From: Rheinheimera sp. MMS21-TC3
GTDB lineage: Bacteria; Pseudomonadota; Gammaproteobacteria; Enterobacterales; Alteromonadaceae
Length of the DNA stretch: 64,000 nt
Reading direction: 5' to 3'
Assembly (NCBI RefSeq): GCF_032229285.1
Contig: NZ_CP135084.1
Location: forward strand, 992,001-1,056,000
Shown here: one piece after another, positions 19,978 to 26,454 of the stretch
How positions within the stretch are numbered: the first letter of the stretch is position 1
Layout of the letters: every line of letters starts with the position of its first letter
Notes under the pieces: model-generated
Database searches by the model: none
What the model saw: the letters and a program-made list of their open reading frames with translations, nothing else
Told to the model about the DNA's origin: nothing
Position numbers and translations under genes: made by a program

Positions 19978-20058
19978 GAGCGGTTTAAATAACAAATAAC
20001 CTAGTATTTAAATCGCCAAGTTAGCCCATGCTGTAAATCGACGAATGGAGATGATTAA
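19978..20058 (+). pseudogene. Decayed 3' end of a RAYT transposase gene
   Basis: Translation in the matching frame gives ERFK*QIT*YLNRQVSP, clearly related to the ERFKQQIAQQLNRRVSP end of the intact RAYT at 28644-29330, but with two stops and many substitutions. A degenerate copy of the associated CCCCGAAGG-type repeat follows at about 20068-20080. The rest of the 19739-20081 gap holds nothing recognisable. This is the oldest-looking of three RAYT copies and marks the left edge of the island. Confidence 0.7.
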
Positions 20059-20081
20059 CAATTGGTTAAGCCTCGAAGGTT

Positions 20082-20270
20082 TCATTGAATTGATTTTGCT
20101 TCAGTTGTGAGCTTATAAGGTAATGCTTTATAGCGTTCTAACCTTAATAAGCGGTTATCAATAAGCTGAATAAAATGCTCAGAAAGTTGCACGGAATACA
20201 TTATTGAAGAGAATAATCGCAGTAAAAACTGCTTTTTAAAATCTGGCTCTACGTTAATACTAATTAACAC
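20082..20270 (-). CDS. Small hypothetical ORF after the immunity gene
   Basis: 62 residues starting with GTG and overlapping the end of the preceding immunity gene by 11 bp. The function is not recognised. Its N-terminal part (KKQFLLRLFSSIMYSVQL) resembles the relic at 36271-36342 (KEQLLPRLFLSIKYSEQL), which lies next to immunity genes of the same family in the second locus. A small third gene may therefore travel with this toxin/immunity pair. Whether it is expressed is uncertain. Confidence 0.4.
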   Translation of the reverse strand: MLISINVEPDFKKQFLLRLFSSIMYSVQLSEHFIQLIDNRLLRLERYKALPYKLTTEAKSIQ

Positions 20271-20733
20271 CTAATTTACTCAATAATGGCAGTAGAACGC
20301 TTTCTACTCGTTCATCTGTTATTTGATAAGTTTGAGGTTGTGATGCTAAAATATGTGAACTTCTCGATTTATTGACAATTTTAAACCCTGCTTTGCCATA
20401 CTCACCCGCATTCATACTGCGACCGATTAAGAGTTCTTCGCCAGCAAATTTTGCCATACAAGTATGTTGGTTTTTAGGCAAACCACCTTGCGAGGGTAAG
20501 CGCCAAAAGCCATCTACTATAGTGTCTTTAATCCATTGTAACGCAGAAAGCGGTAACTCGGTTTGGTCCTCTGTATTGTAATTTTTCCCACGGCTTATCT
20601 CGTAAATAACAAGTAAATTATTATTTGCAAAGCAACTAACTTCATCATTACCTTTATCGTCAAGCGTAATGTTTTCTAAAAGCTTAAAATCAGCTTTATT
20701 TGAATCAGTATTTAACAGATTTATTTTTTTCAT
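20260..20733 (-). CDS. Putative immunity protein (paralogue of 36440-36973 and 35719-36195)
   Basis: 157 residues, unrecognised by named family. It shares a distinctive pattern with two proteins in the second locus: WIKDTIVDGFWRLPSQGGLP, then AGEELLIGRSMNAG, then a C-terminal LLPLLSKL. The equivalents are WIVDTIENRLWR with AGETLTLRRVMAVG, and WFVDKFDFFLKMPHEGGLP with ATESLAICRLMNAG. It starts 4 bp after a toxin cassette whose C-terminal domain also has a paralogue at 36977-38314. Linked paralogy of both genes argues for a cognate toxin/immunity pair. Confidence 0.6.
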   Translation of the reverse strand: MKKINLLNTDSNKADFKLLENITLDDKGNDEVSCFANNNLLVIYEISRGKNYNTEDQTELPLSALQWIKDTIVDGFWRLPSQGGLPKNQHTCMAKFAGEELLIGRSMNAGEYGKAGFKIVNKSRSSHILASQPQTYQITDERVESVLLPLLSKLGVN

Positions 20734-20737
20734 AGGT

Positions 20738-21772
20738 TTAACACTTACCTTTTAGCTTTAATGTCTTCACTACTCGTTGTGATTCTAATGTTTTAAGAGA
20801 TTCAGGGCTATGTTGAATTTCTAAAACCTCTAATGCACCAGCTGTGCCTTTTTGACTATAACGTTCAGTCAGCCCATTACCAGTAAAAATCTCCCAAGCA
20901 CCTATTTCAGATAATATTTTTTGTCTTGCAATAAACATTTCTTGCTGCTTGGGATCAGAGAAGTGAATAGCTGCATACTTTACAGCTTCATCCTCATCAA
21001 ACGATTTTTGCCAGCTTTTACCATTAGCTGCTAAATCATTATTGAAGTCATCCCAATGCACCCTGAACTCATCAGCATATTCAGGAGTCATTACTTCATC
21101 AATCAATTCAGGTTGTATATCACCAGTAAATTCACTTTTGAGTTTTGACTTCATGTTTTCAAAAGTAGGCACAAATGTATCTGAACCATCAACTAAATAA
21201 TTCTCTCCGCGGTCAATAATATAAAGCGAATATTCTTTTTTCGGATCATACTTTGTACCGAATACATCTGCAATTAGCTCAGGGTCGGTATCTGCTCGTT
21301 CAATCATATCAAAAGTAGACATCCAAAGAGGATGTCTACCAGAGGGGCGTTGATGACCAATCGGTGCATCAGGCGTCCTCGCTGAAGGACTAAATCTTAC
21401 TAAAAAACGATCTTTGGGAAGTGTACCTGCTGCGGCCATTGCATGAAGCTCATCATTACTATATTTGGGGACATAACCGTTCTTTGCTAAATTTTCTGCG
21501 GCTATTTTTAGCAAAGCTTCACAATCTTCTAAGGATTCTGGGTTGATATTGGTTTTTTTTGATTTATCTGGTTTTGCTTCATGCTCTTGCGCTTTCGCTG
21601 GGGCGTTTTCAGCTGCTGCCGTGGTGCCGCCTTTTGGTTTAGCAGCTGGTTTGTTTACTGGGGCTTTATTGCTTGTGTTGCCTGCGTCAGGGGCTAGGCC
21701 GCCGTCGCCTATGCCGTTGTTATCGGTTTTTTGGCCCCAGCCGTCGCTGAGTAGATAAATAAATGAAAGACT
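20738..21772 (-). CDS. Orphan toxin cassette with hinge but no N-terminal module
   Basis: The frame is open from 21772, but no ATG, GTG or TTG precedes the conserved hinge (LLSDGWGQKTDNNGIGDGG); the first usable start is a TTG at 21514. The order is hinge, Ala/Pro/Lys-rich linker, and a C-terminal domain from about 21500 (NGYVPKYSNDELHAMAAAG, then RFLVRF, WMSTFDMIERADTDPE, IIDRGENY, TGNGLTERYS). That domain is homologous to the C-terminus of the full-length protein at 36977-38314. Just upstream another frame encodes a diverged piece of the module (PFEVSLSRFSDDASLKSF), so the junction is also frameshifted. It is probably a silent or decayed tip. Toxin function is inferred from architecture. 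Confidence 0.55.
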   Translation of the reverse strand, partial: SLSFIYLLSDGWGQKTDNNGIGDGGLAPDAGNTSNKAPVNKPAAKPKGGTTAAAENAPAKAQEHEAKPDKSKKTNINPESLEDCEALLKIAAENLAKNGYVPKYSNDELHAMAAAGTLPKDRFLVRFSPSARTPDAPIGHQRPSGRHPLWMSTFDMIERADTDPELIADVFGTKYDPKKEYSLYIIDRGENYLVDGSDTFVPTFENMKSKLKSEFTGDIQPELIDEVMTPEYADEFRVHWDDFNNDLAANGKSWQKSFDEDEAVKYAAIHFSDPKQQEMFIARQKILSEIGAWEIFTGNGLTERYSQKGTAGALEVLEIQHSPESLKTLESQRVVKTLKLKGKC

Positions 21773-21795
21773 TTAGTGACGCATCGTCACTAAAG
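21771..21795 (+). repeat. Perfect 11-bp hairpin at a cassette junction
   Basis: CTTTAGTGACG and CGTCACTAAAG form a perfect inverted repeat around CAT. It lies between the immunity gene ending at 21860 and the cassette hinge. On the minus strand it is followed by a T-rich stretch without a clean T run, so it could be a weak terminator or a recombination scar. Confidence 0.6.
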
Positions 21796-21859
21796 CGAGA
21801 CAAAGAAACTTCAAAAGGCGCTGAACCGGAAACGGGTAGCGGGTTGTAATTAAATCCGA

Positions 21860-22252
21860 TTAAACAAATACTGGGCGCAGTTGTTCGCGCATAGCGTGGT
21901 AATTGGCCGGGCCCATATTCCAGCGCTTGGGGTTATCAAACTCGAAGTCGATATGAATTTTACCGGCTGAGTTCATTTGAATAAGTAGTTGCACAAATTT
22001 ATGACCGCAAGCTTCAAATATTGCTTGTTGAAACTCGCGGATTTTGTTGCTTAAAGCCATTTTGTCTTCTTGTATTCTCGCGGATGCTGGAATAACTTCA
22101 TCACCAATATAGATAAAGCCTGAATTGGCCATATGGCCATCAGCAATATCAAATACAAAGGCCAGCAAATCCCAATTATGTTCTGCGATAACATCTTTGC
22201 AACGCAGTACTAACTTCCCCAACTCCTGAATATATTTTGGATCAATCTTCAT
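21860..22252 (-). CDS. Putative immunity protein for the nuclease cassette (YezG/DUF600-like?)
   Basis: 130 residues, starting two bases after the stop of the nuclease toxin cassette, which is the expected position for cognate immunity. The pattern (GFIYIGDEVIPASA, a long middle helix, then GKIHIDFEFDNPKRW near the end) is reminiscent of the YezG/DUF600 immunity family that accompanies some nonspecific nuclease toxins. I hold that family name at low confidence. The role is inferred from position. Confidence 0.55.
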   Translation of the reverse strand: MKIDPKYIQELGKLVLRCKDVIAEHNWDLLAFVFDIADGHMANSGFIYIGDEVIPASARIQEDKMALSNKIREFQQAIFEACGHKFVQLLIQMNSAGKIHIDFEFDNPKRWNMGPANYHAMREQLRPVFV

Positions 22253-22254
22253 CG

Positions 22255-22973
22255 TTAACCTCTATAGTTCTGCATATCTTTGCGGGCAACTCGCTTAAAT
22301 GCCTCACCTTGTTGATTATTAAATTCGTGATCACGCTTAAAGACTCTTGCACCAGTGACCTTATCAAAAACCTGATACTCGGCAATAATGTTATCTGGTC
22401 GTTCAGCGCCGGGCGGATCTAATTCTACCGTTAACCGGACCTCATAGCCCTCTTTGGTCCAGTCTTCCCACTCATTTTCCATCGATTTATAGGCACCGCG
22501 GTTTAAGTTAGCATCTTGCGGAAACAGGTTCTTTAAGCCCTGGTCGCTCATAAAACGGTGGCCGATAATATGGCCGCCATCGTCTGAGCTTAAGCGGGCA
22601 TCACCACCTACAGTGCGTTGATGCTGCTTTTCCTGTGATGTGCGGGCTTCACTATAGGTGCTGGTTAACGTGGCAGTTACCGATAGCGGACGGCCTTGCT
22701 CATCTATTACCCATACTGCTTCGTTGTCACCAAAGCGCTCGGTGACACTTTGCGTTGCTGGCGCGGAACTAGCTGACGGATCTGTACTGCTATGCGCTGC
22801 TGTTGTGGCGTTACTGCTAGCTGCCGGCGTTACGCCACCGCTGGGTTTAATCGCTTTTTTGCTGACGGGGCAGAGACAGCATTGCTGCTTGCCTCTGGCG
22901 CTAAACCACCTTCGCCTATACCGTTGTCTTCTGGCGGCGCGCCCCAGCCGTCGCTGAGTTGCCATACGCGCAT
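22255..22973 (-). pseudogene. Orphan nonspecific DNA/RNA endonuclease toxin cassette, two frames
   Basis: Frame A, from the ATG at 22973, encodes the hinge (MRVWQLSDGWGAPPEDNG and on to LAPEASSNAVSAPSAKK), then runs to TAA at 22830. Frame B continues from the same point as KKAIKPSGGVTPAAS and carries the toxin domain to 22255. That domain has the Endonuclea_NS_2 pattern: DDGGHIIGHRF with the catalytic His, NLFPQDANLNRGAYKSMENE, and RPDNIIAEYQV. The switch occurs at A AAA AAG (22854-22860) and is exactly -1. It is either a one-base loss in an A run or programmed frameshifting. The N-terminal module is truncated: homology begins near 23016 (VVKLRDALLEIF). Confidence 0.6.
22854..22860 (-). promoter_or_regulatory. 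Canonical -1 slippery heptamer A AAA AAG
   Basis: In frame A the codons are GCA AAA AAG, the same heptamer in the same phase as the E. coli dnaX frameshift site. Slipping back one base enters the frame that encodes the nuclease domain. A short G+C-rich stem (GGCG-TAA-CGCC, inside AGC...GCT) starts about 15 bases downstream, and frame A stops within it. Sequence alone cannot show whether it is used. Confidence 0.45.
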
Positions 22974-23017
22974 TTCATCAGCAGCGAAGATTTCAAGCAG
23001 TGCATCACGTAACTTAA

Positions 23018-23209
23018 CTACGCTGTAACTTTTAGTTGCGAAGCCTCACCGTTTAACCCGTCACTCAATGAGTCCAACAATTTTCCGTAAGCCGCTAATG
23101 CGGCTTGCTGGCTGGTGTAGTGCCGGTTACTCAGCCGATACCAATTATTGCAGCGGTAGCCGGGAACTAATAAGTAATAGCCTTGCTCACAATACTGCAG
23201 TTTAATCAA
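23018..23209 (-). CDS. Small ORF, possible orphan immunity remnant
   Basis: 63 residues from a TTG start, unrecognised. The protein has an aromatic-rich middle (QGYYLLVPGYRCNNWYRLSN). Its stop codon lies directly on the start of hinge-module homology of the nuclease cassette, mirroring the junction at 25157. It follows the beta-propeller gene after 87 bp. It may be the tail of an immunity gene whose toxin has been lost. Low confidence that it is a functional gene. Confidence 0.35.
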   Translation of the reverse strand: MIKLQYCEQGYYLLVPGYRCNNWYRLSNRHYTSQQAALAAYGKLLDSLSDGLNGEASQLKVTA

Positions 23210-23296
23210 CGACAGCAGGTTTTTTACCCTGCTGTTGCCATAGCTTCAGTTCGGTTTGGACCTGTGTAGCTGTAATAACAAGGTAAGTGAGGTTTA

Positions 23297-24241
23297 TCAC
23301 GTATTTACCTTTGTCCATTCGCGGGCTGCACCAGGTTCATACCTGACAAACCATGGGTTAGGTTGCTGCTCAGCAGGTATAAAGTTAATGGCGTTTGGTG
23401 TTTCAAATACGCCTACCGGCTGGCCATTAGCTGTCAACTGGACGACTTGAGTATCAATTAATTCAAATATGCCAGCCTCACCACCAGCTAAAAATACCCG
23501 TTCAGCCAAAGTGCCTACACCATACCAACTGTACTTAGGCGAACCAATATCTTTAAACCCGTCGGCGGCATTACCAACCAACAGGCAACCGCTGCGCCCT
23601 GTAATGTAAACCAGGTGCTTTGATACCACTTTTACATCAGTAAAGGCATCTTGCTGTGGAATGTTGGCAGGCAGTGTTACTTTGCGCCAATGGTTACCGT
23701 CAAAATGGTGAATATTGCCATGATAACCAACAATGTATATATCATCGCTGGCAGAGCCATCAATGGCGTTAGGTGCTTGCGGCAGGGTGTACTCGGTCCA
23801 GTCTTTGCCATTCCAGTGTAAGGCAGGTCCTTTAAAGGAAGTTACCCACACATCGTTGTCGGTTGTGCCCCAAATACCGTTTAGTTGGCCTTTAAAGGCT
23901 TCAGTTACTTGCCAGTCAATATCAAAACTACCGGCATTATACTTTAATAAACGATAAGGCGGCTGGCTAAAGCTGACCTTAGCAGTAGTAAACACATCGC
24001 CTTGATCATCAACTACCCATAAATTACCGCTGTCGGATATCCACATTGCGTTTAGCTGGAAGTTAGCGCCGAGATAAGTTCTGGAACGTGTTTTACCATC
24101 AACATCTACTAAATGTTGAACGGAGCCAACAGCTTCCAGTGACGATGCCTCATTGTAATAGGTAATTAACGCAAAATCGGATTCGCCAGTACCTGTTAGA
24201 TCAATCACATGCACAATTTCGTATTTATCTGTGTTGCTCAT
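23297..24241 (-). CDS. Beta-propeller-like putative immunity protein
   Basis: 314 residues, starting 9 bp after a toxin cassette. The sequence shows repeated blade-like units of about 40-45 residues with the pattern aromatic-Gly-x-hydrophobic-Asp-x-Asp-x-Trp (NAMWISDSGNLWVVDD, NGIWGTTDNDVWVTSF, DGSASDDIYIVGYHGNIHH, VYITGRSG). This is typical of a WD40/kelch-type propeller. It has no signal peptide, so it is cytoplasmic as expected for immunity. The immunity role is inferred from position only. Cytoplasmic propellers of this size are unusual as immunity proteins. Confidence 0.6.
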   Translation of the reverse strand: MSNTDKYEIVHVIDLTGTGESDFALITYYNEASSLEAVGSVQHLVDVDGKTRSRTYLGANFQLNAMWISDSGNLWVVDDQGDVFTTAKVSFSQPPYRLLKYNAGSFDIDWQVTEAFKGQLNGIWGTTDNDVWVTSFKGPALHWNGKDWTEYTLPQAPNAIDGSASDDIYIVGYHGNIHHFDGNHWRKVTLPANIPQQDAFTDVKVVSKHLVYITGRSGCLLVGNAADGFKDIGSPKYSWYGVGTLAERVFLAGGEAGIFELIDTQVVQLTANGQPVGVFETPNAINFIPAEQQPNPWFVRYEPGAAREWTKVNT

Positions 24242-24250
24242 TTGCCAAAC

Positions 24251-25156
24251 CTATATTAAACGGAATTCTTCTTTATCTTTATCTTGATCAATCTGCGGCA
24301 CATCACCACCACCCACCAGATTAGATAGCGGTGCATTTTTATCTACACCAGCACTGTCCAAGTAGTTTTCTGTGTCAATCCGTATGGCCTTAGCCACCAG
24401 TTTTGCTTCGTCGTCTGGTACACGCGCTTCATATACGCCCGGTGAGCGCTCTATGGTGTCCATACATAAGGATGTTGCGGTTTCGTGCTCCATATGGTCT
24501 AACCATTGATTCACTGTCGCGTACTCGCCAGCATCATTCAGTGATTTGGCATAGTTTTTTTCAACGTCAGTGAGATAGCGGTGCTCTGTACCTTTACTTT
24601 GGTCATCAAACACAAAGTAAGTAATGGCATCGGCTTCATTATAAGAACCAAAGGCCGCACCAGTAGGCACATTAGCACGGCTCTCGCCACTGGCCACCGA
24701 GCGCACCATAAAACAGCTATGCGGTATAAAATGCTCACGCTGATAACCCGGCTTGGTGATTTTTTGTAGCTCTTTGTAAGGGCCGACTTTAATGCCATGC
24801 TTGGCATACAACGCTTTGCGTGCGGCAGGGGCGTTTGCAATATCATCTGCTGATGTTGCTTTTGTAGTCTCTGCTTTAGCATCGTGGTTAGCTGTATTAA
24901 TAGGCGTTGGATTATCTTTATTCGCACCCCCGCCTTGTGGTTTAGCAGCTGGTTTGTTTACTGGGGCTTTATTGCTTGTACTGCCTGCGTCAGGGGCTAG
25001 GCCGCCGTCGCCTATGCCGTTGTTATCGGGCTCTTGGCCCCAGCCGTCGCTGAGTTGCCAAATCCACATTTCATTATTATTGAAAATATCAATTAACCGG
25101 TCGCGTAACTCAAAGTCACTTAAGCCAGATAAATTAAGCTGATAAGGGCGGGCCAA
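24251..25156 (-). CDS. Orphan toxin cassette, HNH-like nuclease candidate
   Basis: 301 residues. The frame opens with a TTG at 25156, the base next to the previous gene's stop codon, and enters the shared module at ARPYQLNLSGLSDFEL. It lacks the first about 68 residues present in the full-length gene. The order is module end, hinge (QLSDGWGQEPDNNGIGDGG), Pro/Ala/Lys linker, then a C-terminal domain. That domain contains GYQREHFIPHSCF at about residue 140, which resembles His-rich HNH/endonuclease VII-type toxin motifs; the enzyme class is a guess. The start has no visible ribosome site, so it may be translated only after recombination or by coupling. Confidence 0.6.
   Translation of the reverse strand: MARPYQLNLSGLSDFELRDRLIDIFNNNEMWIWQLSDGWGQEPDNNGIGDGGLAPDAGSTSNKAPVNKPAAKPQGGGANKDNPTPINTANHDAKAETTKATSADDIANAPAARKALYAKHGIKVGPYKELQKITKPGYQREHFIPHSCFMVRSVASGESRANVPTGAAFGSYNEADAITYFVFDDQSKGTEHRYLTDVEKNYAKSLNDAGEYATVNQWLDHMEHETATSLCMDTIERSPGVYEARVPDDEAKLVAKAIRIDTENYLDSAGVDKNAPLSNLVGGGDVPQIDQDKDKEEFRLI
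24881..25153 (-). repeat. 273-bp direct repeat, copy 2 (cassette)
   Basis: Aligns without gaps to 27061-27333 (constant offset 2180) with about ten mismatches, half of them in the first 26 bases. It spans the linker, hinge and end of the N-terminal module. Homology stops abruptly at the junction with the upstream gene's stop codon. Confidence 0.9.
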
Positions 25157-25657
25157 TTACTGTTCAATTAATACAACAATCGATTTACCTTGCTCAGCGG
25201 CGTCTCTAAAGGTCACAAAGTATTTATCGCGTACAATCTCATAAGCCTCAGGATTAACTTCATCAACACCGTCTTGCTCTATTGCAGCGATAATGTGTTG
25301 GCCTTCTTGGCTATCAATATCAAAGTTATATTCTTCTTGCATGACGGTATATAAATCTTTCACCATATCGGCAGGAAAGAAGCCAAAACTGCCACTGATG
25401 TCAGCGTCAGGTGGTAGCAATTTGTGCGGATAAAAGTTAAAACTGGCAATCAGTAAAATACGGCTATTACCCGCAACGGCATCCCATAATTGCAACGCTG
25501 GTTCAAAGCCACGCATGTTCATTTCAATGCTTTGCCAGCGAATGGCATTTTCTTCGGTGATTTCAAGCAGGGTTTGGTATTTACTTTCATCATCACCTGA
25601 CAAAGTAGTGGGGTACTCGTCTTCATCAACAAGATATAAGTGTATTAAACTGCTCAT
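25157..25657 (-). CDS. Orphan immunity-like protein
   Basis: 166 residues, acidic, cytoplasmic, unrecognised. It contains SGSFGFFPADMVKDLYTVMQ, a phrase loosely like small regulatory/immunity families such as DUF1877, but I do not assign it. It lies 38 bp after the Imm49-like gene, and its stop is fused to the next cassette, so it has no adjacent toxin of its own. The likely explanation is that it immunises against a toxin tip already deleted or located elsewhere. Confidence 0.55.
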   Translation of the reverse strand: MSSLIHLYLVDEDEYPTTLSGDDESKYQTLLEITEENAIRWQSIEMNMRGFEPALQLWDAVAGNSRILLIASFNFYPHKLLPPDADISGSFGFFPADMVKDLYTVMQEEYNFDIDSQEGQHIIAAIEQDGVDEVNPEAYEIVRDKYFVTFRDAAEQGKSIVVLIEQ

Positions 25658-25695
25658 GCGTTATTCCGTTATAAACTGTTAAAGTAATGGTTAAA

Positions 25696-26445
25696 TTAGT
25701 CAATTAAAAAAAGGGGTAGATATAATGAGTCAGTGTCACATTGCCAGCCATGTAGGTCTTTGCCTAGCTTTGCCATAGTGAGGGCATTTAAACAAATAAA
25801 ACCATCAATCATGTCTTTATAATCACCAAATTTACATTCATCAGCATGCCAAGCCACCGCTTTATCTATGGACGACTGCCATAAGGCTTTATCACCTGAA
25901 ACAAGCGCACTTATGGCTTCAATTAATGGCAGAATATATTGCTGTACGTCTTTGTCTTTGGTTGCTTTAGCTTCAGTGATGGCATCGCTTATATCGGTTA
26001 GGGGTGGTGTTTGACCTGTGCCTATTTTTAATAGAAGATGGTCGTATAAATAACACGCTTGGTTGATAATATTATCATCTGGTAAGCACCAACTGGTGGT
26101 ACTTAATTTGTTAATGATGTCTGATTCAGCAAATAATATAACAATATTAAGCTCTTGTTGAATTGTCCAATCAACATTGCTGGTTTTTAATTCAGGATCA
26201 AACCCCCGCAAAAAAGCATACGGAGCGGCTTTTTGTAAGTTAGGTTTGACTTCATCGAAGTGTTCGAGCCAATAATTTAGATAGGCCAATTGTATATATT
26301 TACTTGCAACGACAAAGGTTGCTTGTTGCCTGTCATAAGGTGTTAAAGTTGAGTCGAGAACCTGAGGTTCACGCTTTGCTAATACCTTCGGAGCGCGCCT
26401 GAAAACACGTTCATAATCTTCTTCAAATTTATTTAACTTCAACAT
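25696..26445 (-). CDS. Putative immunity protein, Imm49-like
   Basis: 249 residues, mostly helical by eye, no signal peptide. It starts 9 bp after the full-length PD-(D/E)xK toxin gene, the standard place for cognate immunity. The C-terminal portion (WHADECKFGDYKDMIDGFIC, ending in SLYLPLFLI) resembles the Imm49 immunity family of polymorphic toxin systems. The family label is from memory of its pattern and should be confirmed. Confidence 0.55.
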   Translation of the reverse strand: MLKLNKFEEDYERVFRRAPKVLAKREPQVLDSTLTPYDRQQATFVVASKYIQLAYLNYWLEHFDEVKPNLQKAAPYAFLRGFDPELKTSNVDWTIQQELNIVILFAESDIINKLSTTSWCLPDDNIINQACYLYDHLLLKIGTGQTPPLTDISDAITEAKATKDKDVQQYILPLIEAISALVSGDKALWQSSIDKAVAWHADECKFGDYKDMIDGFICLNALTMAKLGKDLHGWQCDTDSLYLPLFLID

Positions 26446-26454
26446 TATTTTTCT

